NCBI GenBank assembly: GCA_022181005.1
Contig: BQMV01000280.1
Location: 1-5,185 of the forward strand
Direction: 5' to 3'
Length of the DNA: 5,185 nt
Source: Anaerolineaceae bacterium
Lineage (GTDB): Bacteria; Chloroflexota; Anaerolineae; Anaerolineales; Villigracilaceae
The translations under genes and the position numbers were made by a program. Numbering within the stretch: position 1 is the stretch's first letter; the number at the start of each line of letters is the position of its first letter. The notes below the pieces were generated by a model. The model was not told the origin of the DNA and made no database searches. It saw only the letters and a list, made by a program, of their open reading frames with translations. Below, piece after piece: positions 1 to 4,704 of the stretch.

Positions 1-196
1 CCGATCTGGCGAGGCGCTCGTCGGCGCGACGCGCTTGTTGCAAAGCCAATTCGTCGGTAACTGTAACGTAGGCTTTGACGCGCTCGTCCACGCGGCGGAT
101 GCGCTCCAGCGCAGCTTGCGTCAATTCGACGACGCTAATCTTTTTGGCGATCAGCGCTTGATGAAGTTCGTGAATAGCGAGGCGAGAGAGTTCCAT
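1..196 (-). CDS. gatA: Glutamyl/aspartyl-tRNA amidotransferase subunit A, N-terminal fragment
   Basis: GatA is the amidase subunit of GatCAB. It frees ammonia from glutamine (or asparagine) for conversion of Asp-tRNA-Asn or Glu-tRNA-Gln to the amide form in the cytoplasm. The visible 65 codons begin MELSRLAIHELHQAL and continue with VVELTQAALERI, VKAYVTVTDELAL and QQARRADERLA. This is the characteristic GatA N-terminal helical region, which precedes the amidase signature (Ser-cisSer-Lys triad, outside the window). The ATG at 194-196 is the only usable start, since an in-frame TAA lies at 206-208. No clear Shine-Dalgarno sequence precedes it. It follows gatC on the same strand after an 81-bp gap that holds a hairpin repeat. 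The gene is cut by the window edge, not visibly broken. Identity is confident because gatC is next door. Confidence 0.9.
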   Translation of the reverse strand, partial: MELSRLAIHELHQALIAKKISVVELTQAALERIRRVDERVKAYVTVTDELALQQARRADERLARS

Positions 197-226
197 AGCG
201 AGTGTTTAATAACGACAGACGAGCAG

Positions 227-269
227 GGATGAACAAAGATGAATAAATTCTTTTCATCCGCGTTTATCT
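227..269. repeat. Imperfect inverted repeat between gatC and gatA
   Basis: The two arms 227-243 and 253-269 pair as GATGAA/TTCATC (238-243 with 253-258), then a 3x3 internal loop, then AAC/GTT (232-234 with 262-264), then further pairs with G-U closings. The wording (CATCCGCGTTTATCTGCGG and its near mirror) resembles short dispersed repeats seen between genes in many bacteria; that resemblance is from memory. There is no U-run, so it is not a convincing terminator. Inside the operon it could affect gatA mRNA stability or, in the absence of a gatA Shine-Dalgarno sequence, initiation. Confidence 0.45.
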
Positions 270-277
270 GCGGTTGA

Positions 278-577
278 TTAATTCTCTCCTTCCAACACGG
301 TCAACACCTTGACGTAGCCGCACTCGGACAGCGGCGCGTTTTTCAAAAATTCTTCGCGGTTCATAGACGGTTGCACAATGTCCTCGCGCAATACATTTTC
401 CGCATTGGCAAAATCTGAAGCAGGCGGGACATCGTCGGTGTTCACTTCATCGAGCATGGTGAAATGTTCGATAATGGACGAAAACTGTCCGCTGAAAATT
501 TGCGCCTCTTCTTCAGAAATTCCGAGGCGGACTAAATTTGCAATGTGTTTAACCGTTTTTGTACCTATTGTTGACAT
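278..577 (-). CDS. gatC: Glutamyl/aspartyl-tRNA amidotransferase subunit C
   Basis: GatC is the small subunit that wraps around GatA and GatB and stabilises the amidotransferase complex. The 99 residues match the usual GatC length of about 95-100 and its landmarks. TVKHIANLVRLGISEEE lies at about 8-24 and a helix ending in MLDEVNTDDVPPASD at about 41-55. The C-terminal signature follows, with NVLREDIVQPS near 61-71, NREEFLKNAP near 73-82, and a GYVKVLTVLE tail. The ATG at 575-577 has a good GAAAGG ribosome binding site at 584-589, 6 nt upstream. That site overlaps the stop codon (588-590) of the upstream MazF-like gene, which points to a shared transcript and possible translational coupling. 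gatA follows; gatB is not in the window. Together with the non-discriminating AspRS upstream, the context supports a role in making Asn-tRNA-Asn. Confidence 0.95.
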   Translation of the reverse strand: MSTIGTKTVKHIANLVRLGISEEEAQIFSGQFSSIIEHFTMLDEVNTDDVPPASDFANAENVLREDIVQPSMNREEFLKNAPLSECGYVKVLTVLEGEN

Positions 578-587
578 AAAAGCCTTT

Positions 588-965
588 CTAATCGTGATAT
601 TGAGTCATCGTTTCTATAAAACTTATTCCAGCCAACACTTCATTAATTCTTTGCTCCGTCAATGCTCCAATGTACTCGCCTAATTGCAACTTATCTATCG
701 TGAATATCTTTGACACTTCGATCACGCTTTGTTTAGGCAAATTTGCTTCGCCTGCTTCAAGCAGGATATTGCCAATAGATTTTGCTCGTTTCAAGTTTGA
801 TGTAATCGCGCAAACGGTAATTGCGCCCATTTTATCTTCTTGAACAACAACGTAGGGATGCGCATAATCGGATTCGATCTCGTTCGATTCGCTTGGCATA
901 ATCCAAAACACATCGCCTAGACTGAGAGACCGTTTCTTAAAGGCTTTGTTCCTTGCCAGTCTCAT
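588..965 (-). CDS. MazF/PemK-family protein (possible orphan endoribonuclease toxin)
   Basis: The 125-residue product fits the MazF/PemK fold: GDVFWIMPS at 17-25, AHPYVVVQED at 35-44, ITSNLKRAK at 54-62, GNILLEAGEANLPKQSV at 65-81, VSKIFTID at 84-91, and LGEYIGAL at 95-102. Classical members are mRNA-cleaving toxins with a key Arg in an R-P motif and a Thr/Ser in the next strand. Here the Thr/Ser (T55, S56) is kept, but the Arg position reads His (H36, in AHP). I recall a subfamily with H-P at this place, so this may be normal for that subfamily and not a lesion. No antitoxin ORF is visible upstream or downstream. The start is uncertain: ATG at 963-965 is the nearest to the fold, while an in-frame GTG at 996-998 with a weak ACAGG site would add 11 residues encoded inside a palindromic repeat. 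The gene sits between aspS and gatC and ends 10 nt before gatC, so it is probably cotranscribed. Confidence 0.8.
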   Translation of the reverse strand: MRLARNKAFKKRSLSLGDVFWIMPSESNEIESDYAHPYVVVQEDKMGAITVCAITSNLKRAKSIGNILLEAGEANLPKQSVIEVSKIFTIDKLQLGEYIGALTEQRINEVLAGISFIETMTQYHD

Positions 966-1055
966 GTAGGTCGCGCTTTTAGCGCGACTTCTACTCACGA
1001 TAACCTGTCACGTTGAAAACGTGACTACGTTTTTGCTGACCACAAAACATGGTCA
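966..1055. repeat. Cluster of three hairpins, probable dispersed repeat
   Basis: Three near-perfect palindromes lie side by side in the gap downstream of aspS. First, GTCGCGCT/AGCGCGAC (970-977 with 981-988, loop TTT) is flanked by GTAG/CTAC (966-969, 991-994). Second, GTCACGTT/AACGTGAC (1007-1014 with 1018-1025, loop GAA). Third, TGACCA/TGGTCA (1037-1042 with 1050-1055). Such compact hairpin series are typical of REP/MITE-like intergenic repeats. I recall similar wording from Chloroflexota genomes but cannot confirm it here. No transposase is present. The block ends exactly at the ATG of the MazF-like gene and could have been inserted over its original start. It could also act as a 3'-end stabiliser or processing signal for aspS mRNA; none of the three has a U-tract on the minus strand. 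Confidence 0.7.
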
Positions 1056-1070
1056 ATTGTCTATCGTCCA

Positions 1071-2834
1071 TTATTCAAACTTAATTTTCAATTCTTTCAA
1101 CTGCTTCGCTTCCACTTCCGAGGGCGCATCCGCCATCACATCGCGTCCCGCTTGATTCTTGGGGAACGCAATCACTTCGCGGATGTTCGGTTCGTCCGCC
1201 AGCAACATGACCAAACGGTCAATGCCAGGCGCCATGCCGCCATGCGGAGGCGCGCCATATTCAAACGCTTCGAGCATGTGACCAAATTTCGTTTTAATTT
1301 CTTCATCGCTCAGCCCAAGCATTTGGAACATTTTCATTTGCACATCGCGCCGATGAATTCGGATCGAACCCGAAGCCATCTCGTAACCATTGCACACCAT
1401 GTCATACGCATCCGATAAAACTTCGCCAGGGTTTGTTTCAAACTTCGGCAAGTCTTCCAACTTCGGCATCGTAAACGGATGATGTTCCGATTCCCATGCT
1501 TGCGTTTCTTCGTTGAACGCAAAAAATGGAAAGTCCACAATCCATGCGAACGCCATCAAATCTTTGTCCGCCAAATTCAATTTATCTCTAAACCACACGC
1601 GCAATCCGCCCAAAACTTTATTGGCGATTGCTTTTGTATCCGTTGCAAATAGGATTAAGTCCCCTTCGACAAAATTTATTTTTGCTTTGAGCGATTCCAA
1701 CTCACTAGCGGATACAAACTTAGACGCGCTTCCTTTCACGCCCTCGCTTGATACTGCTAACGTGGGCATTCCCTTCGCCCCAAGCACTTTTGCCACTTCC
1801 GTCAACGCGTCAACTTCCTTGCGCGACATATCCGCTGATTTTGGCGCGACGATACACTTAATCACGCCGCCAGCGGACAACGCGCCTTGAAATACTTTGA
1901 ATTCGCTGTTTGCAAAAATATCCGACACATCTTGCAATTCCATGCCGAAGCGTAAATCGGGTTTGTCTGTGCCGTATTTTTCCATCGCTTCACGATATGC
2001 AATCTTCTTCCACGGCTTGGATAATAACTTCTTGTGTGGCGCAACGGCTGGAATCATTTCTGTAAACAAGCCTTCGACTAAATCCAATACGTCATCACGA
2101 TGCACAAAGGACATTTCCAAATCGAGTTGCGTGAACTCAGGCTGACGGTCTCCGCGCAAATCTTCATCACGGAAACATCTTGCAATCTGGAAATACTTGT
2201 CCATGCCTGAGACCATCAGCAATTGCTTCAATTGTTGCGGCGATTGCGGCAGCGCGTAAAATTGTCCGGGAAACAAACGCGAGGGGACAAGATAATCTCG
2301 CGCACCTTCGGGAGTTGCCTTGAACATAATCGGCGTTTCAATTTCGATGAAGCCTTGTTTATCCAAATAATCGCGCATGAACTTGACGACTTTATGCCGC
2401 AAGACCATGTTGTTGGTCAATCGTTCGCGGCGTAAATCAAGGTAACGATATTTCAAACGCATGTGTTCATCTGGTAAATCCGCATCTGAACTGATCATAA
2501 ACGGCAAAGTCTTGGCAGGATTCAACACAGTGATGCGTTTTGCAATAATCTCAACATCGCCAGTCGCCATTTTGGGGTTTTCCATGCCAGCAGGTCTTTT
2601 TTGCGCCAAGCCTTCAATTTGCAAGACCCATTCAAAGCGCACATCTGCTACAGTATCCAAAATTTCTTTTGGCAAATCGGGATTGATCGTAATTTGCACA
2701 ACGCCTGAGCGATCGCGTAAATCAAAAAATGCCACGCCGCCATGGTCGCGCCGACGGTTGACCCAGCCTGAAAGCGTCACGCTCTGACCTGCATGACTCG
2801 CTCGTAATTCTCCGCATGTGTGCGTTCGATACAT
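1071..2834 (-). CDS. aspS: Aspartyl-tRNA synthetase, predicted non-discriminating (Asp/Asn)
   Basis: This class II synthetase of 587 residues has the usual bacterial AspRS length. The order is: an N-terminal OB-fold anticodon domain (about 1-105, GWVNRRRDHGG at 23-33); motif 1 near 161-175; flipping-loop and active-site residues TPEGARDYLVPSR at 174-186 and QSPQ at 197-200; motif 2 FRDEDLRGDRQPEFTQLD at 221-238; the bacterial GAD insertion (about 290-415); HHPFTMP at 451-457; GSIRIHRRD at 489-497; and motif 3 with GIDR at 537-540. H31 (in RRDHGG, where E. coli has RRDLGS) and G83 in the 80s loop match the residues reported for non-discriminating enzymes such as that of Pseudomonas aeruginosa (H31, G81). 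It should therefore charge both tRNA-Asp and tRNA-Asn. The adjacent gatC and gatA supply the needed amidotransferase. The ATG has an AAGGAG site at 2840-2845, 5 nt upstream. Expression is probably set by the attenuator in the 225-nt leader. Confidence 0.97.
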   Translation of the reverse strand: MYRTHTCGELRASHAGQSVTLSGWVNRRRDHGGVAFFDLRDRSGVVQITINPDLPKEILDTVADVRFEWVLQIEGLAQKRPAGMENPKMATGDVEIIAKRITVLNPAKTLPFMISSDADLPDEHMRLKYRYLDLRRERLTNNMVLRHKVVKFMRDYLDKQGFIEIETPIMFKATPEGARDYLVPSRLFPGQFYALPQSPQQLKQLLMVSGMDKYFQIARCFRDEDLRGDRQPEFTQLDLEMSFVHRDDVLDLVEGLFTEMIPAVAPHKKLLSKPWKKIAYREAMEKYGTDKPDLRFGMELQDVSDIFANSEFKVFQGALSAGGVIKCIVAPKSADMSRKEVDALTEVAKVLGAKGMPTLAVSSEGVKGSASKFVSASELESLKAKINFVEGDLILFATDTKAIANKVLGGLRVWFRDKLNLADKDLMAFAWIVDFPFFAFNEETQAWESEHHPFTMPKLEDLPKFETNPGEVLSDAYDMVCNGYEMASGSIRIHRRDVQMKMFQMLGLSDEEIKTKFGHMLEAFEYGAPPHGGMAPGIDRLVMLLADEPNIREVIAFPKNQAGRDVMADAPSEVEAKQLKELKIKFE

Positions 2835-2884
2835 AGTTTCTCCTTATGCCGCTGCGAGGGTCGAGGCGCAATAGCGTTAGGAAA

Positions 2885-2910
2885 ACCGCTTCGCTCCTCT
2901 ATGCAATGAC
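2885..2910. repeat. Possible remnant of a dispersed repeat in the aspS leader
   Basis: The plus strand reads CCGCTTCGCTCCTCTATGCAATGAC, close to a short motif (CGCTTCGCTCCTCGCAATGAC) found as an intergenic repeat in many bacteria. The match is from memory, and only one degenerate copy is here. It lies between the attenuator terminator and the aspS ribosome binding site, in the part of the leader (about 2846-2920) where I see no other element. Confidence 0.3.
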
Positions 2911-2921
2911 ATTCGCAATAT

Positions 2922-2961
2922 AGATAAAATAAATCGCCCTTCGCTATGGCGTTGGGCGATT
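2922..2961 (-). terminator. Intrinsic terminator of the aspS attenuator
   Basis: Read on the minus strand, AATCGCCC (2954-2961) pairs perfectly with GGGCGATT (2932-2939) over 8 bp. The 14-nt apical part forms a further CGC/GCG stem (2949-2951 with 2942-2944) beyond a 2x2 loop. A U-rich tract (TATTTTATCT, 2922-2931) follows at once. The hairpin lies about 100-140 nt downstream of the predicted transcription start and about 90 nt before the aspS ATG, where nothing upstream but the short leader ORF needs terminating. Its 5' arm is shared with the antiterminator pairing. Confidence 0.85.
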
Positions 2962-2984
2962 GGTTCGACTTTTCTATCCGTCAA

Positions 2985-3056
2985 CTAGCAAGGTTGCGCC
3001 CAACGACACAAATGATCGTCATTATCATTATCATTGGGCTGAGACGAGTATTTCAT
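2985..3056 (-). CDS. aspS leader peptide, Asp/Asn-rich (23 aa)
   Basis: The short ORF from ATG (3054-3056) to TAG (2985-2987) encodes MKYSSQP, then NDNDNDD at residues 8-14, then HLCRWAQPC. Four Asp and three Asn codons in a row, directly upstream of an AspRS gene and ahead of an intrinsic terminator, are the hallmark of an attenuation leader peptide. The peptide itself probably has no function beyond being translated. There is no Shine-Dalgarno site: the ATG is 10 nt after the TATAAT box, leaving a 5' leader of about 3 nt (transcription start near 3059), so translation is probably leaderless. The TGT-CGT-TGG-GCG codons (17-20) overlap antiterminator segment 2. A competing ORF in another frame (starting ATG-ATA-ATG at 3034) lacks a ribosome site and has no regulatory logic. 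Confidence 0.78.
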   Translation of the reverse strand: MKYSSQPNDNDNDDHLCRWAQPC

Positions 3057-3066
3057 CGTGGCGCGG

Positions 3067-3093
3067 ATTATAGCACAAAGTCAGATTTGGCAA
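3067..3093 (-). promoter_or_regulatory. Promoter of the aspS-gatCA operon
   Basis: On the minus strand a consensus extended -10, TGCTATAAT, lies at 3067-3075. A TTGCCA -35 candidate lies at 3088-3093 with a short 15-bp spacer (or CTTGCC with 16). The extended -10 can compensate for the imperfect -35. The likely start is the A at 3059, 8 nt past the -10 box and 3 nt before the leader-peptide ATG. I see no second promoter between here and aspS. Confidence 0.75.
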
Positions 3094-3171
3094 GCGCGTC
3101 ATTTTCCAAAGATTTTAATCGTCGTTTTCGCCATCCCTCCTTCTAACGCGGCTTTAGCGAAGGTTCTTCAA

Positions 3172-3204
3172 TGTAAGGTCGGTGTAAGGTTGATGTAAGG
3201 TCGG
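3172..3204 (+). repeat. Three 11-bp tandem direct repeats, candidate regulator site
   Basis: Three contiguous 11-mers start at 3172, 3183 and 3194: TGTAAGGTCGG, TGTAAGGTTGA, TGTAAGGTCGG. The core TGTAAGGT is identical in all three, and units 1 and 3 are identical throughout. An 11-bp head-to-tail period is typical of OmpR/PhoB-type and SARP winged-helix regulators. The array ends 25 bp before the TTGACA of the membrane-protein gene, so an activating role there is plausible. It is also about 80 bp upstream of the -35 of the divergent aspS promoter. No regulator gene is in the window. Confidence 0.65.
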
Positions 3205-3229
3205 CGCCACGCGTTTCTCTTCCATTCTC

Positions 3230-3259
3230 TTGACAAATATCGTATAGTTATTTTGCTAA
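3230..3259 (+). promoter_or_regulatory. Probable promoter of the membrane-protein gene
   Basis: A perfect -35 box, TTGACA, lies at 3230-3235. The -10 is poor: TTGCTA (3253-3258, 17-bp spacer) or TGCTAA (3254-3259, 18-bp spacer), in an A/T-rich stretch. A consensus -35 with a weak -10 and an upstream 11-bp repeat array fits an activator-dependent promoter, but this is inference. Confidence 0.5.
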
Positions 3260-3284
3260 AAATACTTTTAAGAAGGAGAAGGAT

Positions 3285-3668
3285 ATGGGCTCAAAAGTAC
3301 TGTTCGTCTTGAATGCTATTGTCGTATTGGCTTTGGGGGCGGCGCTGATACTCGTTCCACAAACCGTTCTAGCGCAATTTAAAGCGGAAACGCGCGTACC
3401 GGAACTTCACATGGCACGCTTTCTCGGCGCAGCGCTGGTCACATTAGGGCCGCTGCTTTGGTTCGCCAAAGATGCGTCTGACGCAAGCGCGCAGAAGCGT
3501 ATGTCATTCGCCATGCTAGCCGGGACCGTCGTAGCGCTGATCGTGACGATTATGGGAATCGCCGCCAGCGGCATCATCCGTCAATACGGCTGGGCGCTTA
3601 TTGTCGTCGAATGCGTTTTCGGATTGGGATATGCTTTTGTGATATTTGTACAACCGCGCATGAAATAA
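3285..3668 (+). CDS. Small four-helix integral membrane protein of unknown function
   Basis: I do not recognise a named family. The 127-residue product has four hydrophobic segments at about 5-28, 46-61, 75-98 and 102-122. The loops are short and charged: KAETRVPELHMAR before helix 2 and AKDASDASAQKR between helices 2 and 3. The pattern MARFLGAALVTLGPLLWFAKDA in the first half resembles small uncharacterised four-helix proteins common in environmental bacteria (DUF4345-like in layout), but no catalytic or metal-binding residues stand out. The N terminus could be read as a signal peptide (VPQTVLAQ, about 24-31), though a plain first helix is more likely. The ATG is well supported by AAGGAG at 3273-3278, 6 nt upstream. 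The gene stands alone, with a TTGACA promoter and an 11-bp repeat array upstream, and converges on the aldo-keto reductase gene. Confidence 0.85.
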   Translation: MGSKVLFVLNAIVVLALGAALILVPQTVLAQFKAETRVPELHMARFLGAALVTLGPLLWFAKDASDASAQKRMSFAMLAGTVVALIVTIMGIAASGIIRQYGWALIVVECVFGLGYAFVIFVQPRMK

Positions 3669-3675
3669 GCGCGTT

Positions 3676-3711
3676 CGACGATGACCGCGCCTTAGTGCGC
3701 GGTCATCGTCG
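3676..3711. terminator. 15-bp perfect hairpin between convergent genes
   Basis: The arms 3676-3690 and 3697-3711 (core GACGATGACCGCGC and its exact complement) pair over 15 bp around a 6-nt loop. The hairpin lies 7 nt after the stop of the membrane-protein gene. It contains the last codons of the aldo-keto reductase, whose TAA (3692-3694) is in the loop. No U-run follows on either strand, so it would work as a weak bidirectional terminator or, more likely, as a 3'-end protecting structure for both transcripts. Confidence 0.6.
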
Positions 3712-4642
3712 GCATCGCAATAGCGTCGCTGGCAAAGTCGAGCCGCGCCACTTCCTCATCGGTCAACCTCCATCCAAGAGCGCCGGCATTCTGTTCTGCC
3801 TGTGCCGCGTTCTTGGCGCCAGGGATCGGCATCGCGCCTTTACAGATCGTCCAATTCAACGCTACCTGCGCGCAAGATTTCCCGCCATGGTCTTGCCCAA
3901 CTTGAGTCATATATTTAAGTAAAGGCTGAACGCTCGCAAGGAACTTTGCGTACTTCGAGGCGCGTCTGCCCGCAGGAGGATTCTCAGGCGTGTATTTTCC
4001 AGTCAACATGCCGCGCTCCAATGGGCAGTACGCAATCATGCGGATTCCCAATTCGTTACAACGCGCAAGGATGCCGTCTTTTTCAACTGTGCGATTCAGC
4101 AAACTATAATGCACCTGATTAGCGGCGAGCGGAACTCCATTGCGCTCCAACGCTGAATAAGCGGCAAGCATCCGCGCATGGCCGTAATTCGAAACGCCCA
4201 CAGTGCGCGTAAGCCCAGCCTTGACGCACTCCGCCAGCCCGTCCATCAACCGATCAGAACCGATCAACGGATTGGGCCAATGAATCTGATACAAGTCTAT
4301 GCGCTCAACGCCTACTCGAGCAAGGCTGCCGCGCAGCGCCCGCAAAGGCGCTTGTTTAGAAAACCGCCAGGGCCAGGGGAAAAATTTGGTCGCGATCAAC
4401 GCCGGTTGGTCGGTCTCCTGCAAGAATCGCCCTAACAAACGCTCGGACAACCCATTGCCGTATAGCTCGGCGGTATCCACAAATCGAACGCCCGCGTCAA
4501 GCGAAGCCCGAAACGCCTGTCCCACTTCTTCCACGCCATATTCTCGCCCATATTGCCAAATAGCGCGATCGCCCCACTGCATCGCGCCTAGCCCCATTTC
4601 AATAGCATGTAAAAATCGCGTCTCGTCGCTAATCTCCGTCAC
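3692..4642 (-). CDS. Aldo-keto reductase family oxidoreductase
   Basis: This is a soluble NAD(P)H-dependent carbonyl reductase with the AKR (beta/alpha)8 fold. The 316-residue length is normal. The catalytic tetrad is visible: D56 (VDTAELYG), Y61, K86 (ATKF) and H121 (QIHWP). GVSNYG lies at 149-154, the substrate/cofactor region NQVHYSLLNR at 175-184, and the NADPH-binding PIPGAKN at 272-278. The features FFPWPWRF, HWPNP, GKYTPENPPAGRR and PIPGAKNAAQA resemble the plastid/cyanobacterial-type branch (Arabidopsis At1g06690-like), whose physiological substrate is not established. The start is a GTG (4640-4642) supported by GGGAG at 4649-4653, 6 nt upstream; an internal ATG at residue 16 would cut into the first strand. 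It stands alone, divergent from rnc, and its 3' end lies inside a palindrome shared with the convergent gene. Confidence 0.93.
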   Translation of the reverse strand: MTEISDETRFLHAIEMGLGAMQWGDRAIWQYGREYGVEEVGQAFRASLDAGVRFVDTAELYGNGLSERLLGRFLQETDQPALIATKFFPWPWRFSKQAPLRALRGSLARVGVERIDLYQIHWPNPLIGSDRLMDGLAECVKAGLTRTVGVSNYGHARMLAAYSALERNGVPLAANQVHYSLLNRTVEKDGILARCNELGIRMIAYCPLERGMLTGKYTPENPPAGRRASKYAKFLASVQPLLKYMTQVGQDHGGKSCAQVALNWTICKGAMPIPGAKNAAQAEQNAGALGWRLTDEEVARLDFASDAIAMPTMTAH

Positions 4643-4704
4643 AATTCACTCCCAACAAACGCCTTCAATGGCTCTTATTATCTACGACGATTGTATCTTA
4701 AAAT

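Larger units (their letters stand above)
2922..3059 (-). promoter_or_regulatory. aspS ribosome-mediated transcription attenuator (Asp/Asn leader)
   Basis: All four segments of a trp-type attenuator can be laid out on the minus strand. Segment 1 (3029-3039), covering codons 6-10 of the leader ORF, pairs with 2998-3008 in an 11-bp stem with two G-U pairs. Segment 2 (CGTTGGGCG, 2997-3005) also pairs perfectly over 9 bp with segment 3 (CGCCCAACG, 2950-2958). Segment 3 includes most of the 5' arm of the terminator closed by segment 4 (2932-2939). The 1:2 and 2:3 pairings exclude each other, as do 2:3 and 3:4. Inferred working: a ribosome held at Asp or Asn codons covers segment 1, segment 2 captures segment 3, and aspS is transcribed. 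A ribosome reaching the stop codon (2985-2987) covers much of segment 2, so the terminator forms. No T-box landmarks are present. Confidence 0.8.

Noticed and set aside
1007..1055. Intrinsic terminator between aspS and the MazF-like gene
   Set aside because: The hairpins are not followed by a U-tract on the minus strand (an A-run follows the third one), so they are better read as a dispersed repeat.
966..1070. Antitoxin gene for the MazF-like protein
   Set aside because: The gap has no ORF of antitoxin size in any frame and is filled by palindromes.
2981..3034. Alternative leader ORF in another frame (ATG-ATA-ATG start at 3034, TGA at 2981-2983)
   Set aside because: It has no ribosome binding site and encodes no run of regulatory codons; the Asp/Asn frame begins just after the promoter.
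2835..3060. T-box riboswitch upstream of aspS
   Set aside because: No T-box sequence (TGGNACCGCG) or stem I landmarks are visible; the Asp/Asn-rich ORF with competing stems explains the leader better.
3099..3134. 11-residue minus-strand ORF (MAKTTIKIFGK) with a GGAGG directly before its ATG
   Set aside because: The ribosome site is only 1 nt from the ATG, the ORF lies upstream of the aspS promoter, and nothing links it to a function.
2946..3146. 66-codon plus-strand ORF across the aspS leader
   Set aside because: It has no ribosome site, its sequence is low-complexity (isoleucine run from the ATT/ATC repeat), and it is antisense to the attenuator; a by-product of the leader sequence.
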